DNA of 64,000 nt from Aminobacter niigataensis (GTDB lineage Bacteria > Pseudomonadota > Alphaproteobacteria > Rhizobiales > Rhizobiaceae), in assembly GCF_014200015.1 (NCBI RefSeq), contig NZ_JACHOT010000002.1, positions 62,001 through 126,000 on the forward strand. The letters are read 5' to 3'. The position numbers and the translations under genes were made by a program. The notes below the pieces were generated by a model. That model worked only from the letters and a program-made list of their open reading frames with translations. It did not search any database and was not told the DNA's origin. Of this stretch, positions 27,832 to 36,310 are shown piece by piece. How positions within the stretch are numbered: position 1 is the stretch's first letter; every line of letters begins with the position of its first letter.

Positions 27832-28374
27832 TCAGGCCTCGCCCTTGACCACCCCGACGAAAGGCAGTTCGCGGAATGCGTGCGCCACGTCCATGCCGTA
27901 GCCGACGACGAAATAATCCGGGCAGTCGAAACCGACATAATCGGCATCAAGGTCGGTCTTGCGGCGCATGCGCTTGTCGAGCAGCACGGCGATCGAGCAG
28001 CTCTTGGCGCCGCGCGACATCATCAGCTCGCGGGTGAACTTCAGCGTCTTGCCCGATTCGAGGATATCGTCGATCAGCAGCACATCGCGGCCCTTGACCT
28101 CGTTGTCGATGTCGCGCAGCACGCGGACCTCGCCGCTGGTCGTGCCGGCGCCGTAGCTCGAGATGAAGATGAACTCGACTTCCGGCGACAGGCCGACATC
28201 GTGCATGGCGCGGATCAGGTCGGCGGCGAAAATGAACGAGCCCTTGAGCACCGAGATGACCAGCAGGTCGGTGTAGTCGTGCGCCGCGATATCCTTGGCG
28301 AGTTCGAGATTGCGCCGCGCAATCGCCGAAGCGGAGAACAGCACTTCGATTTCCTTGTCGCGCACAACTGGCAT
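27832..28374 (-). CDS. hpt: hypoxanthine phosphoribosyltransferase
   Basis: Purine salvage: hypoxanthine or guanine plus PRPP to IMP or GMP. The 180-residue type I phosphoribosyltransferase has the PRPP loop VLLIDDILESGKT and the flexible-loop SSYGAGTTSGEV. VGFDCPDYFVVGYGMD is the C-terminal base-binding segment of the Hpt family. It is flanked on the same strand by a receiver gene and a membrane protein. Confidence 0.94.
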   Translation of the reverse strand: MPVVRDKEIEVLFSASAIARRNLELAKDIAAHDYTDLLVISVLKGSFIFAADLIRAMHDVGLSPEVEFIFISSYGAGTTSGEVRVLRDIDNEVKGRDVLLIDDILESGKTLKFTRELMMSRGAKSCSIAVLLDKRMRRKTDLDADYVGFDCPDYFVVGYGMDVAHAFRELPFVGVVKGEA

Positions 28375-28383
28375 GACTTCATC

Positions 28384-29022
28384 CTATTCCGAGAAAGCGA
28401 CCGTGACGGTCTTTATCCCGTTCATAGGCACCTCGAGCCGGCTCGAAAAGGCCCATCTTGCGCCTGGCGCCACCGGATCGGCGCCTTTCCCCAGCCTGTA
28501 GCGCAGGATCTTGCCGTCGTTTGCCGCAACGGCAATGTCGATCGGTGGCAATGGCGCAGCCGCCTTGCCATCGTTGAACGCAGCCCCGTCGACGAGCAGC
28601 ACCGGCCTGCGGCCGGAGCTGTCGACCCGCGACGTGACCTCGGCAATGCGCAAGGAAGAGGCCTGCCAGGCCAGCGGAAACGCCGCCGCACGCACGACCG
28701 CATGGCCGCCGGACACCCAGAATGCCATTGCCGCCAACGAGATGCCGGCGAGCCAGAAGATCGGACCACCACGAACGGGACTTGGTTCCCGACGTGCTCT
28801 TGTCGCCCGCAGCATCTCCATTCCGCCGGCCGAAGCCGCCGAGCCGGGGAAGGCCGGCGGGTCGTCAGCTGATTCGTTGCGGGTATGGGAAGGTTCAATG
28901 ACCTCGAAATCGGCGTCGACGATGTCTGCCGAATCCACAGCTATCGGCTGGGCGAATGTGTCGCGGGCGTCGGCGGCCATGATTTCGCCGGAAACCGGGC
29001 GTGCTTTCCGCTGCTCAGCCAT
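28384..29022 (-). CDS. single-pass membrane protein of unknown function
   Basis: The 212 residues comprise an acidic N-terminal cytoplasmic part, one helix at about 88-110 (FWLAGISLAAMAFWVSGGH), and an extracytoplasmic domain that looks like a small beta-rich fold (LRIAEVTSRVDSSGRRPVLLVDG, ending GIKTVTVAFSE). Related proteins often sit next to ftsE in alphaproteobacteria, some with an N-terminal zinc ribbon that is missing here. It is divergent from ftsE across a 197-nt gap containing a CtrA-like box. Confidence 0.75.
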   Translation of the reverse strand: MAEQRKARPVSGEIMAADARDTFAQPIAVDSADIVDADFEVIEPSHTRNESADDPPAFPGSAASAGGMEMLRATRARREPSPVRGGPIFWLAGISLAAMAFWVSGGHAVVRAAAFPLAWQASSLRIAEVTSRVDSSGRRPVLLVDGAAFNDGKAAAPLPPIDIAVAANDGKILRYRLGKGADPVAPGARWAFSSRLEVPMNGIKTVTVAFSE

Positions 29023-29115
29023 CAGACCCCTTAGACATTTTGCCGAGAGGGGGTAAACGGAAATGGTTAATGCTTCGCCACCGAGGTGCTTTCGAGCCCC
29101 ACCCCGGACGGAAAC

Positions 29116-29130
29116 TTAACCGTCCGTTAA
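29116..29130. promoter_or_regulatory. CtrA-like binding box
   Basis: TTAA-CCGTCCG-TTAA exactly matches the TTAA-N7-TTAA consensus of the cell-cycle regulator CtrA. It lies 90 nt before the ftsE start and about 94 nt before the divergent membrane protein gene. Full spacing is met on both strands because the half-site TTAA is its own complement. Confidence 0.6.
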
Positions 29131-29219
29131 CCATGCGGACCCAAGGTCGTTTCATAGAAACGGGCGACCGGGGTCCCGAGAAAAATCATCGGGATCGATA
29201 AACCCAAGGTCTGCAGCAC

Positions 29220-29879
29220 GTGATCCGATTCGAGAATGTCGGCCTCAGATACGGAATGGGACCGGAGATCCTGCGCGATGTCTCCTTCCACATTCCCGAG
29301 CGCTCGTTCCAGTTTTTGAGCGGGCCTTCCGGTGCGGGCAAGACCACCCTGCTCCGCCTGCTGTTCCTGTCGCTCAAGCCGACACGCGGGCTGATCAGCG
29401 TTTTCGGCAAGGATCGCACCCGCATTTCGCGCGCCGAGTTGCCATTGATGCGCCGGCGCATCGGCGTGGTGTTCCAGGATTTTCGCCTGCTCGACCACAT
29501 GACCACCTACGAGAACGTGGCGTTGCCGCTGCGCGTGCGCGGACGCGAGGAGGCGAGCTACCGCACCGACGTCATCGAACTGCTGAAATGGGTCGGCCTG
29601 GGCGAACGCATGCATGTGCTGCCGCCAGTGCTTTCGGGCGGCGAAAAGCAGCGTGCCGCGATTGCCCGCGCACTGATCGAGCAGCCGGAGATCCTGCTGG
29701 CCGACGAGCCGACCGGCAATGTCGATCCGCCGCTGGCGCGACGCCTGCTCAGGCTATTCATCGAACTCAACCGGCTCGGCACAGCAGTGGTCATTGCCAC
29801 CCACGATCTCGGCCTGATGGACCAGGTCGACGCCCGGCGCATGATTCTCGCCGGCGGAAAGCTCGACATCTATGACTGA
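29220..29879 (+). CDS. ftsE: cell division ATP-binding protein FtsE
   Basis: The ATPase of the FtsEX complex, which controls peptidoglycan hydrolases at the septum. The 219 residues include Walker A GPSGAGKTT, the signature LSGGEKQRAA, Walker B ILLADEPTGNVD and the switch THDLGLMD. The start is GTG (reads VIRFENVGLRYG). Its end overlaps the ftsX start by 8 nt, so the pair is translationally coupled. A CtrA-like box lies upstream. Confidence 0.94.
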   Translation: MIRFENVGLRYGMGPEILRDVSFHIPERSFQFLSGPSGAGKTTLLRLLFLSLKPTRGLISVFGKDRTRISRAELPLMRRRIGVVFQDFRLLDHMTTYENVALPLRVRGREEASYRTDVIELLKWVGLGERMHVLPPVLSGGEKQRAAIARALIEQPEILLADEPTGNVDPPLARRLLRLFIELNRLGTAVVIATHDLGLMDQVDARRMILAGGKLDIYD

Positions 29880-30885
29880 AGCTCCTGCCGACACCCGCGA
29901 CCACGACGAGGAATTCGAGGACGAATTCGAAGATGCGCCGATGCAGCAGCCGGCTCCGCGCCTGCAACGCAAAACGGCACCCATCGTGCCGTCGCAGAAC
30001 GTCGCCGGCCGGGCGCTGGTGCTGGTCATCGCCATCATGACGTTCCTGTCGTGCCTGACACTGGGTGCGGTGACGCTGGTGCGCGATACCGCCTCGGTGT
30101 GGGAGAACCAGATTTCGCGCGAGGCCACGATCCAGATCAAGCCGGTCGACGGGCTCGACATGGACGCAGCGCTTGAGACTGCCGCCCGCATCGCCGGTGA
30201 ATTTGCCGGCGTGGTTTCGACCAGGATCGTCGACCGCGAGGCCACTGCCCGCCTGCTCGAACCCTGGCTCGGTTCGGGGCTCAACATCGACGAACTGCCG
30301 GTGCCGCGGCTGATTATCGTCACCATCGATGAAACCAGCCCGCCGGACTTCGGCGCCATGCGCGCCGCCATCACGCCGAAGGTGCCGACAGCTTCGCTCG
30401 ACGACCATCGCACCTGGGTCGACCGGCTGGTGGCGATGGCGCGCACCACTGTGACGATCGGCACCGGCGTGCTGGTTTTGATGCTGGCGGCGACCGTGCT
30501 GTCGGTGGTGTTTGCCACGCGCGGCGCCATGGCCGGCAACGGTCACATCATCGAGGTGCTACATTTCGTCGGCGCCGAGGCGCGCTTCATCGCCAGCGAA
30601 TTCCGCCGCCACTTCCTGCTGACCGGCATGAAGGGCGCGGCCGCCGGCGGCGCGGCCGCGGTCATCGTGTTCATCATCTTTTCCTGGTGGTCGTCGCGCA
30701 ACCTGGCGACGCCGGAAGCCGACCAGGCGACGGCACTGTTCGGCAACTTCGCCATTGGTGCCAACGGCTATCTCGGGGTCGCGGTCATCGTCGCCGTCAT
30801 CGGCGGGCTGACCGCCGCCACGTCGCATTTCACCGTGGTTCGCTTCCTCGGCGACATGGATCTGCACCAGCCGGACGGGATGTAG
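29872..30885 (+). CDS. ftsX: cell division protein FtsX
   Basis: Membrane partner of FtsE, 337 residues. An acidic N-terminal cytoplasmic tail (DHDEEFEDEFEDAP) precedes helix one (about 47-70), a roughly 100-residue periplasmic loop that contacts hydrolase activators, and three further helices, the FtsX topology. The segment VLHFVGAEARFIASEFRRHFL is the conserved coupling region. It follows ftsE with an 8-nt overlap; ydcF follows after 62 nt. Confidence 0.92.
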   Translation: MTEAPADTRDHDEEFEDEFEDAPMQQPAPRLQRKTAPIVPSQNVAGRALVLVIAIMTFLSCLTLGAVTLVRDTASVWENQISREATIQIKPVDGLDMDAALETAARIAGEFAGVVSTRIVDREATARLLEPWLGSGLNIDELPVPRLIIVTIDETSPPDFGAMRAAITPKVPTASLDDHRTWVDRLVAMARTTVTIGTGVLVLMLAATVLSVVFATRGAMAGNGHIIEVLHFVGAEARFIASEFRRHFLLTGMKGAAAGGAAAVIVFIIFSWWSSRNLATPEADQATALFGNFAIGANGYLGVAVIVAVIGGLTAATSHFTVVRFLGDMDLHQPDGM

Positions 30886-30947
30886 ACCATGCCGCTATCA
30901 CGGATCATGTCAAAACGTCACGCAATGTGCATAATGGGGCTCTGTAA

Positions 30948-31691
30948 ATGCCGCATTCCCTGCTTAACCATGGCTTCGTGATGGGACAGAACGCGCTCGC
31001 TGCATCGGGGACGGTTTCAGGAACGAGATTCTACCCGGCCGGGCGCTCGCCGCGCCGGAGAACAATCTTTTTGCGCCGCATTCTGTTCATCCTCGTGACG
31101 TTCGCCGTCATCTTCACCGGCGGATTCGGCTTCTTTGCCGTCCATGTCAGCGGCATGAGCACGCCTGCGAACCCCGACAAGGCCGACGCCATCATCGTCC
31201 TGACCGGCGGGCAGTCGCGGCTCGACGCGGCACTTGACCTGCTCAAGGCGGGCAAGGGCGAGCGTCTGCTGATCAGCGGCGTCCACCCCTCGGCGACGCG
31301 CCACCAGTTGCAACTGGCCACCGGCAGCGACAAGTCGCTGTTCAACCGGGTCGACATCGATCGCGCCGCGCTCGACACCATCGGCAATGCCGAGGAAAGC
31401 GCCAAGTGGGTCGTCAGCCACGACTACGAGCGCGTCATCCTCGTCACCAACAACTACCACATGCCGCGCAGCCTGCTGGAAATGGGACGGCTGCTGCGCA
31501 ACGCCAGCCTGGAGCCCTATCCTGTCGTCAATTCCAAGCTGGACGAAGGCCGCTGGCTGACCAAGCCCGAAGCGTTCCGCGTCCTGTTCACCGAATACAA
31601 CAAGTACCTGCTGGCCCTTGCCCGCGGCATCGTGCCGGTCAAGCCGACGGCCGACGGCGTGCTTGTCGTCCAGGCCCAGGCGGCCGACTAG
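30948..31691 (+). CDS. YdcF family protein (DUF218)
   Basis: A 247-residue protein with one N-terminal helix (about 43-65) and a periplasmic DUF218 domain carrying DAIIVLTGGQSRLDAAL, GERLLISGVHP and LVTNNYHMPRSLLEM. The family is tied to cell-envelope metabolism, including ElyC in E. coli, but the reaction is unknown. Its place between ftsEX and plsC fits an envelope role. A terminator follows. Confidence 0.88.
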   Translation: MPHSLLNHGFVMGQNALAASGTVSGTRFYPAGRSPRRRTIFLRRILFILVTFAVIFTGGFGFFAVHVSGMSTPANPDKADAIIVLTGGQSRLDAALDLLKAGKGERLLISGVHPSATRHQLQLATGSDKSLFNRVDIDRAALDTIGNAEESAKWVVSHDYERVILVTNNYHMPRSLLEMGRLLRNASLEPYPVVNSKLDEGRWLTKPEAFRVLFTEYNKYLLALARGIVPVKPTADGVLVVQAQAAD

Positions 31692-31718
31692 CTTTTCATT
31701 TTCAGCTTTATCGACGTG

Positions 31719-31747
31719 AACGGCGCGACGCGCCGTTTTCCTTTTTC
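31719..31747 (+). terminator. Rho-independent terminator after ydcF
   Basis: The 7-bp stem AACGGCG/CGCCGTT with a CGACG loop is followed by TTCCTTTTTC, 27 nt after the ydcF stop and 52 nt before plsC. Confidence 0.8.
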
Positions 31748-31798
31748 GGCAGCTTGGTGTAACCAACGGCAACTTCCGTCCTCAGGCGTTCCCCGACA

Positions 31799-32587
31799 AT
31801 GCTCCAAATCCGCTCGCTGGCATTCAACTTCGTCTTCTATGTCAGCCTAGTCGTCCAGATGATCCTGTGGACGCCCTACTATTTCCTGTCGCCGCGCCAT
31901 CGCGCCTGGTTCGTGCCGAAGTTCTGGGCGCGCACGAGCCTGTGGCTGCAGGAAAAGATCGCGGGCACGAAGAGCGAGATATCAGGCATGGAGAACCTGC
32001 CGGAAGGCTCGTTCATCCTGGCGCCAAAGCACCAGTCGTTCTGGGACGCCATCGCCTTCTTCCCCTACCTGCGCGACCCGCTCTACATCCTCAAGCGCGA
32101 GCTGATGTGGATCCCGTTCTTCGGCTGGTACATCGCCAAGATGAAGATGATCCCGGTTAACCGCGGCAAGCGCTCGGCGGCGCTGAAGGCGGTGGTCGTG
32201 GCGACCCGCAAGGAGATGCAGCACGACCGCCAGCTGATCATCTATCCAGAGGGCACGCGCCGCGCACCGGGCGACGAACCGGCCTACAAATGGGGCATCG
32301 CCGAGCTTTATGCGGCACTCAACATGCCGGTGGTGCCGGTTGCCCATGTCGCCGGCCTTTACTGGCCGCGCCGCAAGTTCCTGCGCTTTCCCGGCACCAT
32401 CAAGGCGCGCTTCCTGCCGCCTATCCCTGCCGGGCTGAGCCGCGAAGAATTCATGTCGCGACTGGTCGCTGAAACCGAAGCCGCCTGCGACCAATTCCTG
32501 ATCGAGGCCGCCAGGTCCGACAACCCGCCGCCTATGCCGCCCACGGCGGTGAAGCGACTCAGGGAACTGGGTATCGAAGTCGGCTAG
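31799..32587 (+). CDS. plsC: 1-acyl-sn-glycerol-3-phosphate acyltransferase
   Basis: Adds the second acyl chain to lysophosphatidic acid, giving phosphatidic acid at the inner membrane. The 262 residues include the catalytic HX4D (KHQSFWDA), the substrate-binding YPEGTRRAPG, and an N-terminal membrane helix (about 8-32). Rhizobia often have several PlsC paralogues, so the exact acyl preference is unknown. The stop shares a CTAG with the convergent ada gene. Confidence 0.92.
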   Translation: MLQIRSLAFNFVFYVSLVVQMILWTPYYFLSPRHRAWFVPKFWARTSLWLQEKIAGTKSEISGMENLPEGSFILAPKHQSFWDAIAFFPYLRDPLYILKRELMWIPFFGWYIAKMKMIPVNRGKRSAALKAVVVATRKEMQHDRQLIIYPEGTRRAPGDEPAYKWGIAELYAALNMPVVPVAHVAGLYWPRRKFLRFPGTIKARFLPPIPAGLSREEFMSRLVAETEAACDQFLIEAARSDNPPPMPPTAVKRLRELGIEVG

Positions 32588-33645
32588 CCCTGGGTCATCC
32601 GTCGCTCGTGCTCGAGCAGCCAGCGCTTGCGCCAGAGGCCGCCGCCATAGCCTGTCAGGTCGCCGCTGACACCGACGACGCGATGGCAGGGAATGACCAC
32701 GGCGATCGGATTGGCGCCGTTGGCGCGCCCGACCGCGCGCACGGCGGCTGGCTTGCCGATCTCGGCGGCAAGGCCGGAATAGGTCGCCGAGGTACCCGCC
32801 GGAATGCGCCGTAGACCATCCCAGACCTGACGCTCGAAAGCGGTGCCCTGCGGCGCCAGCCGGGTGGTGAAAATGGCAGATTTGCCAGCGAAATAGGCGC
32901 CCAACTCTGCTTCGATCTGGTCGATCGGTGCAGCCCGCCCAAAGGCGATGGCCGAGCCGGTGGCAGCCTGCAGCTTGTGCACCTCCAATGCCAGGGCCTT
33001 GCGTTCGAGGAATTCGAGAATGTGCAGGGCGCGCCGGTCGGCAATGGCGATCATCGGACCGATGGGCGTTTCGATCCAGTCGGCCTTGAGCATGGTCTTG
33101 CCGCGCAGCCTGGCCGGTGCCTCGCCGAGGAGCCGGGTCACCGCCGCGCGAAAGCCGCTGCCGGAATCGAAGCTGGCATCGAGTTGCGCGTCGATGACGC
33201 TGTCACCCGAAACCAACCGCTCCGCCGCCTGCCCGAGCCGGCGCAGCCGCGCCATCTCGAGAAAGCTCATGCCGAAGCGGCGCTTGAAGGCGCGGCGCAC
33301 GGTCGAGGCATCGAAGCCCATCGCAATGATGTCGGTTTCGAGCCAGCGCCGCTCCGGTTCGCGTTCGAGCGCGTCGAGCAGGGTCGACACGACCGGCTCG
33401 GGAGCACCCGTGCCCATCATCGGCCGGCAGCGCTGGCAGGGCCGGAAGCCGGCATGCAAACATTGGGCGGTGGTGTCGAAGAACTGCACGTTCTCGCGCT
33501 TGGGCTTGCGGGCAGCACAGGTCAGCCAGCAGAAGATGCCCGTCGTGCGCACCCCGACATAGGCAAATCCGTCGTAGCCCGGATCGCGCGCGATCAGGGC
33601 ATCGTAGAGCGTATCATCGCTGGGGCGTTGGAAAAGCATGGCCAA
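32584..33645 (-). CDS. ada: Ada: methylphosphotriester/O6-methylguanine-DNA methyltransferase and regulator
   Basis: Suicide repair protein and activator of the adaptive response. The 353 residues show the N-terminal zinc domain with cysteines 39, 43, 70 and 73 (FCWLTC, FRPCQRC), C39 being the phosphotriester acceptor; an AraC-type helix-turn-helix around 100-180; and a C-terminal methyltransferase with IPCHRVVG, whose cysteine accepts the methyl group from O6-methylguanine. All three parts are intact. A second ATG two codons in is an alternative start. Confidence 0.95.
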   Translation of the reverse strand: MAMLFQRPSDDTLYDALIARDPGYDGFAYVGVRTTGIFCWLTCAARKPKRENVQFFDTTAQCLHAGFRPCQRCRPMMGTGAPEPVVSTLLDALEREPERRWLETDIIAMGFDASTVRRAFKRRFGMSFLEMARLRRLGQAAERLVSGDSVIDAQLDASFDSGSGFRAAVTRLLGEAPARLRGKTMLKADWIETPIGPMIAIADRRALHILEFLERKALALEVHKLQAATGSAIAFGRAAPIDQIEAELGAYFAGKSAIFTTRLAPQGTAFERQVWDGLRRIPAGTSATYSGLAAEIGKPAAVRAVGRANGANPIAVVIPCHRVVGVSGDLTGYGGGLWRKRWLLEHERRMTQG

Positions 33646-33710
33646 TGCTTAGCGCGAGTCCGCTTCCTGGTGCGCCGAAAATCGGGCACGCATTTTTCGC
33701 TGCTGACAGG

Positions 33711-34229
33711 TCATTTGCCGACCAGCCGCGCCACCTCTTCCAGCCAGTGATCGCGGATGCCGAGCGCCTTGAGGTGCTCGACCGTGCTTGCGACGTAGTC
33801 CTCGTTGCGGCCGGACTGTCCGACCGCCCCGGTGACGATCTCGGCGGCATGAGCGGCATCGAGATTGCCGGCATATTGGGAATGCTTGCGGTCGGCGACA
33901 TAGCAGACCGCCTCCACCTTTTCGCCCTGGTCGAGCTGGATCGCGAGCCGGCGCTCGAGATAGACGCTGGTGACGAGTTCCCGGTCGCGCAGATAGGCAA
34001 GCACTTCGTCGCGCAGATCTCCAGGCACGCGGAAGGCGAGGCCGACGCAGGAGCCTCCGCGGTCGAGGCCGAGTACCAGCCCGGGCCGCTGCTCGGTGCC
34101 GCGATGGACCCAGGACCGGATGCACAGCGCGCGGCGAAAGCCCATCAGCCGGGCGCGGCGCGTTTCGACATGGGCGAACCCCGGACGCCACATCAGCGAG
34201 CCATAGCCAAAAACCCAAAAATCGCCCAT
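33711..34229 (-). CDS. ChaC-type gamma-glutamylcyclotransferase
   Basis: Degrades glutathione to 5-oxoproline and Cys-Gly in the cytoplasm. The 172 residues begin with the signature FGYGSLMWRPGF and contain VTSVYLERRLAIQL and AGNLDAAHAAEIVTGAVGQSGRN, all typical of ChaC. It is downstream of ada on the same strand with a 65-nt gap. Confidence 0.9.
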   Translation of the reverse strand: MGDFWVFGYGSLMWRPGFAHVETRRARLMGFRRALCIRSWVHRGTEQRPGLVLGLDRGGSCVGLAFRVPGDLRDEVLAYLRDRELVTSVYLERRLAIQLDQGEKVEAVCYVADRKHSQYAGNLDAAHAAEIVTGAVGQSGRNEDYVASTVEHLKALGIRDHWLEEVARLVGK

Positions 34230-34283
34230 ATCGCCAAGCCTGTTGGTGGTTCGCGGTCGAACCGCGTTAGCGAGAGCCTTAGC

Positions 34284-35282
34284 ATGACGTCAAGCCAGGA
34301 CCGGAAACCGAACTCAAGCCGCCGCTTCCTGTGGCTGGCACTGTTCATCATCGTGCTGTTCGGTGGCTACAGCGCCGGGTGGTTCTGGTTTGCCGAGCGG
34401 GCGCAGCAGGAAGTGGTCCGGCGTATCGCCGAAGTCAACCGCGACGGCGTATCCGCCACCTGCGCCAAGCCCGAGATCAAGGGCTTCCCGTTCCGGATCG
34501 GCCTGTTCTGCGACAGGCTGGAATTCGAGGACGCGACGCGGCGGGTTTCGGTGAGCGCCGGCAGCCTGCGCACCGCGGCCCAGGTCTACCAGCCGATGCG
34601 CACGGTGCTCGAAATCGACGGGCCGCTGCGCCTGACGGCGCCGGACCTGCCGCAACTCCAGTTCGACTGGGAACTGCTGCATGCCAGCGCTCGCATCGCC
34701 CAGCCGCTGCCCGAACGGCTGTCGATCGAGACGCGCAAGCTCGTCGGCCAGGCATCATTCAGCGACGGCACGCCGATGCCGCTGTTCACCGCCGAGGACA
34801 CCCAGTTGCATCTGCGTCCCAACGGCCCCGATATCGACATTGCCGGCACCTTCACCGGGTTGGCGATCGACCCCAAGGCAACGCATGGACGTCAGCTGCC
34901 GCCGCTGGACGGCAGCGCCGACACCTCGCTCAAGAACGGCGTGGCGCTGCTTGCAGACAAAGCGAGAAGCCTGCGTGGCCAGGCAGGCACGATCCGTTCG
35001 ATGACGCTGTCGACCGGCGGCAACGCGGGTGCTGCGATCAGCGGGCCATGGTCCATCGCTGAAGACGGGCTGTTGGACGCCGACCTCAAGGTGACGATCC
35101 GCAACCCGCGCGAGCTGTCGCGCATCCTTTCGGAGATCGTGCCGGAACAGCGCCAACAGTTCGAGACCGCCTTCTCGGGCCTCGCAATTCTCGGCGACGC
35201 ACCGACCCTGCCGCTCAAGATCGTCAAGGGCAAGGCGACGCTGGGGTTCATTCCGCTGGGCATGGTGCCGGCGGTGGAGTGA
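34284..35282 (+). CDS. DUF2125 domain-containing envelope protein
   Basis: A 332-residue protein with one N-terminal helix (about 14-35) followed by a periplasmic DUF2125 domain: VRRIAEVNRDGVSATCAKPE, GFPFRIGLFCDRLEFED, and the C-terminal PLKIVKGKATLGFIPLG. The two cysteines near residues 55 and 72 probably form a disulfide. The family is common in Alphaproteobacteria and resembles lipid-transfer AsmA-like beta-sheet proteins, but has no known function. The ATG at 34284 begins the conserved region; a longer frame upstream overlaps chaC in antisense. Confidence 0.85.
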   Translation: MTSSQDRKPNSSRRFLWLALFIIVLFGGYSAGWFWFAERAQQEVVRRIAEVNRDGVSATCAKPEIKGFPFRIGLFCDRLEFEDATRRVSVSAGSLRTAAQVYQPMRTVLEIDGPLRLTAPDLPQLQFDWELLHASARIAQPLPERLSIETRKLVGQASFSDGTPMPLFTAEDTQLHLRPNGPDIDIAGTFTGLAIDPKATHGRQLPPLDGSADTSLKNGVALLADKARSLRGQAGTIRSMTLSTGGNAGAAISGPWSIAEDGLLDADLKVTIRNPRELSRILSEIVPEQRQQFETAFSGLAILGDAPTLPLKIVKGKATLGFIPLGMVPAVE

Positions 35283-35289
35283 GGTGAGC

Positions 35290-35370
35290 GAATAGCGAAT
35301 AGCGACGATGTCAGCCCGTGCGGCAGATGCCTGTCACTATTCGCTACTCACTACTCCCTATTCGCTATTC
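35290..35370. repeat. intergenic palindrome built from GCGAATAG units
   Basis: 13-bp perfect arms GAATAGCGAATAG (35290-35302) and CTATTCGCTATTC (35358-35370). The right side carries further CTATTCGCTA and CTACTCACTA copies. It lies between the convergent DUF2125 and tyrC genes and could end both transcripts. Confidence 0.75.
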
Positions 35371-35371
35371 C

Positions 35372-36307
35372 CTAGTTCTTCACCGGATGTTCGATCGCCT
35401 CGCGGCCGAAGTTCGGCACGTCGACCTCCTGGCCGGCGTCGATGATCGACCGGCGGATGGCGCGGGTGCGGGTGAACATCTCGAACAGCTTGTCGCCGTC
35501 GCCCCAGCGGATCGCCCGCTGCAGCGAGGCGAGGTCCTCGGAGAAGCGCGCCAGCATTTCCAGGATCGCGTCCTTGTTGTGCAGGCACACGTCGCGCCAC
35601 ATCGTCGGGTCGGAGGCGGCGAGACGGGTGAAGTCGCGGAAACCCGAAGCCGAATACTTGATGACTTCCGACTTGGTCACCGACTCCAGGTCGTCGGCGG
35701 TACCGACGATGTTGTAGGCGATGATGTGCGGCAGGTGCGAAACGATGGCGAGCGTCATGTCGTGATGCTCAGGGTCCATCGTGTCGATGTTGGAGCCGCA
35801 GCGGCGCCAGAACTCCGACAGCTTTTCGAGCGCCACGGGATCGGTATCCGGCAGCGGCGTGAAGATGCACCAGCGGTTCTCGAACAGGTCGGCGAAGCCG
35901 GCGTCGGGTCCCGACTTCTCGGTACCGGCCAGCGGGTGGCCGGGGATGAAGTGCACGCCCTCGGGCACGTACGGGGCCATCTGCGCGATGACGGAGGCCT
36001 TGGTCGAGCCGACGTCGGTGAGGATGGCGCCGGGCTTCAGTGCCGGCGCTATCTCGGCTGCCACGACGCCGGAGGAGCCGACCGGCACCGAAACGATGAT
36101 GAGGTCGGCATCCTTCACCGCTTCCTTGGCGTCGGTCGAGTAGCTGTCGCCGAGGCCGAGTTCCTCGGCCCGCGCCAGGGTTGACGCGCTACGGGTCGAA
36201 ATGGCGATGTGGCGGGCAATTCCTTCGCGGCGGATGACGCGGGCCAGCGACGAGCCGATCAGGCCGATGCCGACGAGGGCGATCTTGTCAAACAGGGCTT
36301 TGGACAT
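35372..36307 (-). CDS. tyrC: prephenate/arogenate dehydrogenase
   Basis: NAD(P)-dependent enzyme of tyrosine synthesis. The 311 residues open with the Rossmann motif GIGLIGSSLARVIRREG, then DVGSTKASV and the substrate loop GHPLAGTEKSGPDAGF with its catalytic histidine. Prephenate and arogenate use cannot be separated by eye; the rhizobial enzymes are usually called TyrC or cyclohexadienyl dehydrogenase. It starts 3 nt after hisC ends, so the two are co-transcribed and coupled. Confidence 0.92.
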   Translation of the reverse strand: MSKALFDKIALVGIGLIGSSLARVIRREGIARHIAISTRSASTLARAEELGLGDSYSTDAKEAVKDADLIIVSVPVGSSGVVAAEIAPALKPGAILTDVGSTKASVIAQMAPYVPEGVHFIPGHPLAGTEKSGPDAGFADLFENRWCIFTPLPDTDPVALEKLSEFWRRCGSNIDTMDPEHHDMTLAIVSHLPHIIAYNIVGTADDLESVTKSEVIKYSASGFRDFTRLAASDPTMWRDVCLHNKDAILEMLARFSEDLASLQRAIRWGDGDKLFEMFTRTRAIRRSIIDAGQEVDVPNFGREAIEHPVKN

Positions 36308-36310
36308 TTT

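Noticed and set aside
26812-28872. A 686-residue plus-strand frame
   Set aside because: It runs in a second frame of the DMT gene and antisense to the receiver, hpt and membrane-protein genes, each with clear family motifs. Its composition (R, G, H, D rich) is typical of shadow frames in GC-rich DNA.
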